Assembly: GCA_910578885.1 (NCBI GenBank) | Contig: CAJTSH010000032.1 | Span: forward strand, 1-34,735 | From: an uncultured Lachnospiraceae bacterium | Lineage (GTDB): Bacteria; Bacillota; Clostridia; Lachnospirales; Lachnospiraceae | Reading direction: 5' to 3' | DNA length: 34,735 nucleotides | Part shown: one piece after another, positions 31,601-34,735 of the stretch | Layout: each line of letters opens with the position of its first letter | Numbering within the stretch: position 1 is the first letter of the stretch | The notes under the pieces: generated by a model | The model's database searches: none | What the model was told of the DNA's origin: nothing | What the model saw: only the letters and a program-made list of their open reading frames with translations | Translations under genes and position numbers: made by a program

Positions 31601-32483
31601 TATTCGTTACGATTTCATCGGCTTTATTCTTTGTCTCGTTCAAACCGGAAATTGCGGATTCCAGAGAAGTCTTTTGTTCCTTTAAGGTTGTAAGCTGCTC
31701 CGTCAAATCCTTTTCGCTCTGAAACAGCTCAATCTGCTTGGTATCCAGTTCACTCTTGGCATCACTGACAGAATTCGCCAATGTATCTTTCCCTTGCTCC
31801 AGCTTCTTTCTGCCGGAATCCAGCTCGGATTTTGCTTTGTCGATTTCCTCCTGCGCCTCCGTAAACTGAGTTTCTATCACTTCCTGAATGTCCTTGTTCA
31901 GCGCATCTATCTTATCTTGGCTCAGTGTCACCTGAATATGCTCTGTCGTCTCACCGGAAGCCGTTACCGAAGCCACGCCTTCCACACTTTCCAATGCCGG
32001 TATCAGCTCATCCTCCACATAATCCGTAATGGCATTACTGTCCATATCGTCCATATCTACAGAGGCGACCATAACAGGTATCATGTCCGGATCGATCTGC
32101 ATGATCATAGGCGTACCCACAGAATCGTCGAAGCTGCCCTCCAACTGATCCAAGTCCCCACGCATCTCAATCATAACGGAATCCATATTGGCGCCCTGCT
32201 CGTATTCCAGCACGACAACCGAATAACTGTTATAGGACATGGAACTGATATTTTTAATATTCGAGGTCGTCGCCATTGCCGCCTCTATCGGGGCAGTCAG
32301 CTCCTTCTCCACTTCCTCCGGGCTTGCTCCCGGGTAGGTGGTCATTACGATTGCATACGGAAAGCTCATATCCGGCAGCAAATCTGTCGTCATTTTCGTC
32401 AAAGATACTATGCCGAGCACGATAACCAGTATCACTCCGACAATTACGGTATAGGGCTTTTTCACACTAATCTTTGATAACAC
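28659..32483 (-). CDS. RND-family efflux transporter with a large coiled-coil insertion
   Basis: A 1274-residue RND permease (AcrB/SwrC superfamily), about 200-250 residues longer than usual. GTG 32483 is the start, with GGAGGAAGG upstream. Standard parts: first membrane helix (12-28), DLLPDMSFP and YPGASPEEVE of the porter domain, the membrane block with ALGIGMLVDNSIVVIENIYR (proton-relay Asp), a second porter half and the C-terminal membrane block with MLAGIIVNNGIVMVDYINQL. Between about 200 and 450, where the first porter domain should continue with a short loop, lies a long heptad-rich helix pair (DKAKSELDSGRKKLEQGKDT to LDDAQKSLDDSKES), interrupted near 300-320. In Gram-positive cells there is no outer membrane, so the coils may bridge peptidoglycan or replace a membrane fusion protein. 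The substrate is unknown; no fusion protein or TolC is adjacent. Confidence 0.92.
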   Translation of the reverse strand: MLSKISVKKPYTVIVGVILVIVLGIVSLTKMTTDLLPDMSFPYAIVMTTYPGASPEEVEKELTAPIEAAMATTSNIKNISSMSYNSYSVVVLEYEQGANMDSVMIEMRGDLDQLEGSFDDSVGTPMIMQIDPDMIPVMVASVDMDDMDSNAITDYVEDELIPALESVEGVASVTASGETTEHIQVTLSQDKIDALNKDIQEVIETQFTEAQEEIDKAKSELDSGRKKLEQGKDTLANSVSDAKSELDTKQIELFQSEKDLTEQLTTLKEQKTSLESAISGLNETKNKADEIVTNMEPVQTLLDTYTDEQLTAMGQNPKKLRATLAQMQAGLDAINAALAENDAALDLQNQGITLKTYKDIPDAVAALEKTRVDLDAGIAAVESGISQVQEGKISVSDALEKLNRNEILQSIEISSNLAQISSGESSLDDAQKSLDDSKESAVDGANLTEILSIDTIKNLLMAQNFNMPAGYITENKVEYLVKVGEELADMDELSDMVLLDMNLDGIDPIRVRDVADISMQDNSAEVYAKVNNNPGIMLTLEKQTGYSTGNVTKALHGRFESLMRANENLHLSVLMDQGVYIDMIVDNVMSNMIYGAILAIFILLLFLKDIRPTLVIACSIPLSVVFAVVLMYFSGITLNIISMSGLALGIGMLVDNSIVVIENIYRMRSEGTPVRRAAVEGAKQVTGAIIASTLTTVCVFAPIIFTEGITRQLFVDMSLTIAFSLLASLIVALTFVPMMSSGVLKKTKEKKHPWLEKVQNGYGYFLAGALRFKPIVFLLSAGLLVLSIVLAVSRGTAFMPEMESTQMTLTVTPKEDVEFEELTAMADDVIERISDIEDIETIGAMVGGGGMMGSLGGDGGNSVTMYLLLAEDASMTNQELSNAITERTKDMDCEVSADSSMMDMSMLTGTGISLRISGNDLEKLQTIAADVAEIVEQTEGTMEVSNGLENTTPQLVITVDKEKAAEYGMTVAQVYQLVYEKMADSTSATVISTDLKDYEVYVDTIEQESITRADLKKLTFTHKNSEGEEEEIRLSKIAKFTQGEALSQINRDSQSRYITVSAQIDEEHNVGLVSRDINRALEEYDCPEGYSIEMTGEDEQINEAMEQIYLMLILAVIFIYLIMVAQFQSVLSPFIIMFTIPLAFTGGFLGLYLTGNEVSVIAMIGFVMLAGIIVNNGIVMVDYINQLRREGMDKKEAIVEAGKTRMRPILMTALTTILAMSTMALGIGNGAEMMQPMAIVTIGGLVYGTLLTLVVVPCIYDAFNRNKSMVEEEI

Positions 32484-32582
32484 GGTCCTTCCTCCATATT
32501 ACAATTTTTTATCAGTTTACTATTTTCTTTCCGCCATTTCAAGGATACACAAGCATAGTTTATTGTTTTTTTAGATTCTTCC

Positions 32583-32620
32583 TAAAAATTTTCCCTTTTA
32601 CTGCCGGTTTGTGATATAAT
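32583..32620 (+). promoter_or_regulatory. Promoter region of the CheC gene
   Basis: TATAAT (32615-32620) is a consensus -10 without a matching -35. Just upstream, CTAAA (ending 32586), 16 bp, then GCCGGTTT (32603-32610) resembles the motility sigma-28/sigma-D promoter (TAAA-N15-GCCGATAA) in part. Either sigma factor could act; the sigma-D reading is weak. Confidence 0.35.
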
Positions 32621-32687
32621 ATTAATAAGCTTGTTTGCCTGCAGAGGCATTTCACCATAAATCACATCATTGTAGGGAGAGGTTCTT

Positions 32688-33311
32688 ATGGGCGTAACAG
32701 ATATTAACAAATTAGACGACATGCAATTAAGCGTATTAACCGAAATCGGAAATATTGGTTCCGGCAACGCCGCAACCGCTTTGGCAACCCTTTTAAACAC
32801 CTTTGTTGACATTGAGATTCCGAATATTCATTTACTTGACTTTGATGATGTTTCTGAATACCTCGGTGGTGCGGATAACTATGCACTAGGCTTGACCGTC
32901 ACCTTAGACGGCGATATTCAAGGCATGATGCTGCAAGTGATTCAGAAGGAATTTGCCAGCAAATTAATCAATACCTTCTATGAACGGCAGATTTCTTCAC
33001 TGGACGATATCACAGATATGGATCTATCGGTTGTACGTGAAATGGTAAATATCACGACTGCCGCATACATCAATTCAATTGCAAAAATGACAAACACTTT
33101 CATTAATATTACTCCTCCAAAGGACTGCATTGATACCGTTGGGAATATTCTTGCTATTCCTTCGCAGAACTTTACTTCTCTTGGTAAAAAGGTACTGTTT
33201 ATTGACGAGCGCTTCTGTATTTCCGGCACAAGAATCAAAAGCAGCATGATTCTTATCTTAGAAGTGTCTTCTATGAATGTACTCTTTGAGAAGCTGGGGC
33301 TTCCAATATAA
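32688..33311 (+). CDS. cheC: CheC-family CheY-P phosphatase
   Basis: A 207-residue protein with two copies of the CheC/CheX/FliY catalytic signature S/D-x3-E-x2-N-x22-P: SVLTEIGN (15-22), with P after 22 residues (EIPN), and SVVREMVN, with P after 22 residues (ITPP). Both active sites therefore look intact. CheC dephosphorylates CheY-P and, with CheD, adjusts receptor adaptation in Bacillus-type chemotaxis. GGGAGAGG precedes the ATG. No cheA, cheY, cheD or flagellar gene is present within 34.7 kb, so it is an orphan here, possibly acting on another response regulator. It is monocistronic, divergent from the RND gene, with two hairpins downstream. Confidence 0.92.
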   Translation: MGVTDINKLDDMQLSVLTEIGNIGSGNAATALATLLNTFVDIEIPNIHLLDFDDVSEYLGGADNYALGLTVTLDGDIQGMMLQVIQKEFASKLINTFYERQISSLDDITDMDLSVVREMVNITTAAYINSIAKMTNTFINITPPKDCIDTVGNILAIPSQNFTSLGKKVLFIDERFCISGTRIKSSMILILEVSSMNVLFEKLGLPI

Positions 33312-33339
33312 TATCGGCAGATTTTGCATAGTTAAGTTA

Positions 33340-33371
33340 TAGGAAACGGCAGACTTATTTGTCGTTTCCTA
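33340..33371. repeat. Copy 2 of the dispersed 32-bp palindrome (terminator-like)
   Basis: TAGGAAACGGCAGAC / TTATTTGTCGTTTCCTA, identical at 30 of 32 positions to the palindrome at 18418-18449. It lies 29 bp after the CheC stop and could act as its first terminator. Confidence 0.7.
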
Positions 33372-33386
33372 TACTATTTGGGGCAG

Positions 33387-33438
33387 AAAAAGAGAGTATC
33401 CTTTAAGCCTGAAACAGCTTAAGGGATACCCTCTTTTT
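33387..33438. terminator. Strong bidirectional terminator between cheC and the small membrane protein gene
   Basis: Two 22-nt arms (33387-33408, 33417-33438) pair at 20 of 22 positions around 8 nt, with AAAAA on one side and TTTTT on the other. It overlaps the stop codon of the minus-strand small gene. Confidence 0.9.
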
Positions 33439-33571
33439 ATTCTTCTGAATCTTCTCCATCAACAATCGCTGCCGATGCTCCTGCTACAGCCGATACGACT
33501 GCGATTACTGCTACGACAACTACCAGTAACAGCAATGCTCCTAAAAAAACAAACAATCCTGTTTCACTCAT
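33437..33571 (-). CDS. Small single-pass membrane protein (44 residues), unknown function
   Basis: A short open frame: ATG 33571, MSETGLFVFLGALLLL, then a long Val/Ala-rich helix ending near ASAAIVDG, and an acidic tail EDSEE before TAA. It is one transmembrane segment of about 28 residues with a negatively charged C-terminus. Support for a real gene: a promoter upstream with TTGATA, an 18-bp spacer and TATACT (33649-33620); a GATGAGG sequence close to the ATG (short spacing); and a strong terminator at its stop. It overlaps no other gene. The function is unknown; such peptides often modulate transporters or kinases, or act in sporulation, but nothing specific is visible. Confidence 0.6.
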   Translation of the reverse strand: MSETGLFVFLGALLLLVVVVAVIAVVSAVAGASAAIVDGEDSEE

Positions 33572-33619
33572 ATGCCTCATCTCACTTTACTTGGATTGAC
33601 AGTTCTGCTGCCTCTTAGA

Positions 33620-33649
33620 AGTATAGCACATATTGGGCAGTTCTATCAA
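33620..33649 (-). promoter_or_regulatory. Promoter of the small membrane protein gene
   Basis: TTGATA (33649-33644) and TATACT (33625-33620) on the minus strand with an 18-bp spacer. The inferred transcript would start about 42 nt before the ATG. Confidence 0.65.
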
Positions 33650-33663
33650 CTGTTTGTTCATAA

Positions 33664-34119
33664 TTAACGTCTTTCCTTCAGCTTCGCATTCATTTTTCTG
33701 ACGTTGTACCTTCCGATAATAAATTCTATTATCCAAATGACAAGAAAAATCAAAGCAAACACCGCATAATAGCTGAAAAATCCCATCAAACTATGCTCCA
33801 TCCAATAAGTAAGATAAGCAATCGGCAGCATAATTACAGAAATAATCAGAAAGTAAATTCCCGTCTGTTTTACGATTCCCCAATGCTCGATTTCCCATAT
33901 CAGCGAACTTGCCGCAAAGCCTATGCCTAACAAGCCGCAAAGCAGCGCCTGCAGAATGACCGCATAGATTTCGCTTCCCATTACATCTATCAGCTCAGGC
34001 ACGCAGGGCGCATAATACCCGCTTGCCCAGACAAGTGAAATAAATATTGTAATTAAATGTCCAATTGCGATTCCGATCGGGAATCCCAATGCAGCGCGTA
34101 AAATTATTTTCTTTTTCAT
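33664..34119 (-). CDS. DUF3021-family membrane protein, partner of the LytTR regulator
   Basis: A 151-residue protein with four membrane segments (ALGFPIGIAIGHLITIFISL, VILQALLCGLLGIGFAASSL, TGIYFLIISVIMLPIAYLT, FFSYYAVFALIFLVIWIIEF) and a basic C-terminal tail (RKMNAKLKER). The overall layout and the LGFPIGIAIG start match DUF3021, usually encoded beside a stand-alone LytTR protein. In related LytTR regulatory systems (HdrRM and BrsRM of streptococci) the membrane partner inhibits the LytTR protein; the same role here is inferred. The ATG at 34119 is chosen over GTG 34128 because AGGTGAGG lies before it; the choice is uncertain. It follows the LytTR stop directly. Confidence 0.85.
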   Translation of the reverse strand: MKKKIILRAALGFPIGIAIGHLITIFISLVWASGYYAPCVPELIDVMGSEIYAVILQALLCGLLGIGFAASSLIWEIEHWGIVKQTGIYFLIISVIMLPIAYLTYWMEHSLMGFFSYYAVFALIFLVIWIIEFIIGRYNVRKMNAKLKERR

Positions 34120-34129
34120 TTTCCTCACC

Positions 34130-34570
34130 TCAGATTCCTAATATTTTTTTGACCTTTGAAACGTAGCGCCTAGATACATATGTCGTCGTGCCATCTGACA
34201 GTTTTACACAAATTGTCCCTGTAAAGCCCAGATCAAAATGGTTCACTTTTTTCAGGTTAATCATTTCCGAATTTGAAATCCGGACGAACGAATCTGCATC
34301 CAGCCGTTCCTCCAGCTCATACAACCTAAGACGCAAAGCGTATTCTCCTTTATTGGTTACTGCAAAAACTTTTCCCGCGTTCGCATAGATCCGAACCAGA
34401 TCTGCCTGCTCCAGCACTTCAACCTTCCCATCCCTGACCCCAGAAATTATCTGCGGAACATCCTCCGATAATTTTCTAAGGATATTATTTACTTCTTCTG
34501 TTACCGAAGCAGTCATTATTATGATTTCCGGTTCCGTGCAGGAACTGTCGATTTTGATTTCGACCCGCAT
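34130..34570 (-). CDS. Stand-alone LytTR-domain transcriptional regulator
   Basis: A 146-residue regulator without a receiver domain. ATG 34570 has AGGAGGTGGAT upstream; the open frame to 34621 lacks support. The N-terminal 50 residues form a small alpha/beta part (MRVEIKIDSSCTEPEIIIMT). The C-terminal LytTR domain has VLEQADLVRIYANAGKVFAV, then LEERLDADSFVRISNSEMIN and HFDLGFTGTICVKLSDG, ending YVSRRYVSKVKKILG, typical of the LytTR/DUF3021 pairs. Direct repeats 21 bp apart lie upstream, so it probably autoregulates. A group II intron ends just before that operator. Confidence 0.92.
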   Translation of the reverse strand: MRVEIKIDSSCTEPEIIIMTASVTEEVNNILRKLSEDVPQIISGVRDGKVEVLEQADLVRIYANAGKVFAVTNKGEYALRLRLYELEERLDADSFVRISNSEMINLKKVNHFDLGFTGTICVKLSDGTTTYVSRRYVSKVKKILGI

Positions 34571-34634
34571 ATATCCACCTCCTTGTGACATTAATATAAG
34601 AGAAACAAACGTCAATTTCAATCAATTTGCGATA

Positions 34635-34664
34635 GTCGGTCGATTTCAGAATACAAGTGGTCAA
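34635..34664 (-). promoter_or_regulatory. Candidate LytTR operator upstream of the LytTR/DUF3021 genes
   Basis: On the minus strand TTGACCACT (34664-34656) and TCGACCGAC (34643-34635) start 21 bp apart. A TATATT (34598-34593) lies 36 bp downstream as a possible -10. Half-sites differ from those of the AgrA-like modules, as expected for a different LytTR protein. Confidence 0.55.
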
Positions 34665-34682
34665 AAAAATATGTGTAATGCA

Positions 34683-34735
34683 ATCGAGTAGGAGGCTAAC
34701 CATTAGTTGATTAGCCGACCTCTCACACCACCTAG
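34683..34735 (-). mobile_element. 3' end (domain VI) of a group II intron, continuing beyond the window
   Basis: On the minus strand the sequence reads GTGGTGTGAGAGG, then a stem GGCTAA...TTAGCC, then CCTACTCGAT. GAG pairs with CTC and AGG with CCT, leaving a single unpaired A (34689) 7 nt from the 3' end: the branch-point adenosine of domain VI. The element ends in AT (AY), as group II introns do. The GGTGGTGTGAGAGGTCGGC block is familiar from clostridial introns. Domains I-V and the reverse transcriptase lie outside the window. The 3' exon begins at 34682 with TGCATTACACA. Confidence 0.75.

Noticed and set aside
31794..32477. Plus-strand open frame of 227 codons and several shorter ones opposite the RND gene
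   Set aside because: They are antisense to a clearly recognised transporter, rich in His/Arg/Ile, without family motifs or ribosome binding sites: frame shadows.
1..34735. CRISPR arrays, tRNA and rRNA genes
   Set aside because: No regularly spaced direct repeats, no cloverleaf-like sequences with CCA context and no rRNA core motifs were seen anywhere in the window.

Overview
The window looks like a chromosomal segment of an anaerobic Gram-positive Clostridia, most likely Lachnospiraceae. The signs are a rubrerythrin and a superoxide reductase instead of aerobic defences, a four-subunit 2-oxoacid:ferredoxin oxidoreductase, a PdaA-type (sporulation-class) deacetylase, AgrC/AgrA-like and LytTR regulators, strong AGGAGG ribosome binding sites and many T-tailed hairpin terminators. 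No rRNA, tRNA or CRISPR array was found. Most genes are on the minus strand.

Layout. (1) 29-3407: a visibly AT-rich minus-strand operon, cut by the window start, with a diaminobutyrate-type class III aminotransferase and two tandem paralogous fold-type III PLP decarboxylases. It looks acquired and abuts a mobile-element graveyard (3442-5178): a broken IS4 transposase, an AP2/HNH-endonuclease remnant and a PD-(D/E)XK transposase remnant. (2) 5238-10770: two AgrA/AgrC-like response regulator/histidine kinase pairs flanking a FlxA-like coiled-coil protein. Each of the three transcription units has a pair of 9-bp direct repeats exactly 21 bp apart, 31-34 bp before a -10-like box, as expected of LytTR operators; they look like one small regulon. 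No AgrB or AgrD was found. (3) 10833-12338: superoxide reductase and LrgA/LrgB. (4) 12526-16388: a decaying plus-strand response regulator/kinase/ABC ATPase/FtsX-type permease operon in which every gene carries an internal deletion; kinase and ATPase pieces are now fused in one reading frame. (5) 16536-23006: rubrerythrin and a MalY/PatB-type lyase on divergent promoters, a PdaA-like deacetylase, a DUF4173/HTH/DUF2975 membrane module and a TipA-like MerR regulator with a classic 19-bp-spacer promoter/operator. (6) 23193-27335: por genes in the order C-D-A-B followed by a LysR regulator, with a terminator-like hairpin between porC and porD. (7) 27611-33311: a secreted CAP-domain protein, a large RND transporter with a coiled-coil insertion of about 250 residues, and an orphan CheC. 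(8) 33437-34735: an unlisted 44-residue membrane protein with its own promoter and terminator, a LytTR/DUF3021 regulatory pair with its own 21-bp-spaced operator, and the 3' end of a group II intron inserted just upstream of that operator.

How it fits together. Three LytTR-family DNA-binding proteins in one window, each next to 21-bp-spaced repeats, suggest extensive cell-surface or peptide-responsive signalling whose signals are not encoded here. The por operon, rubrerythrin and superoxide reductase fit an anaerobic ferredoxin-based metabolism. The strongest leads are the shared LytTR operator set around the FlxA-like gene, the paralogous decarboxylase pair with diverged catalytic loops, the progressively deleted two-component/ABC locus, the small membrane protein, and the intron beside the LytTR promoter. 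All family names are from recognition of motifs by eye; no database search was run.
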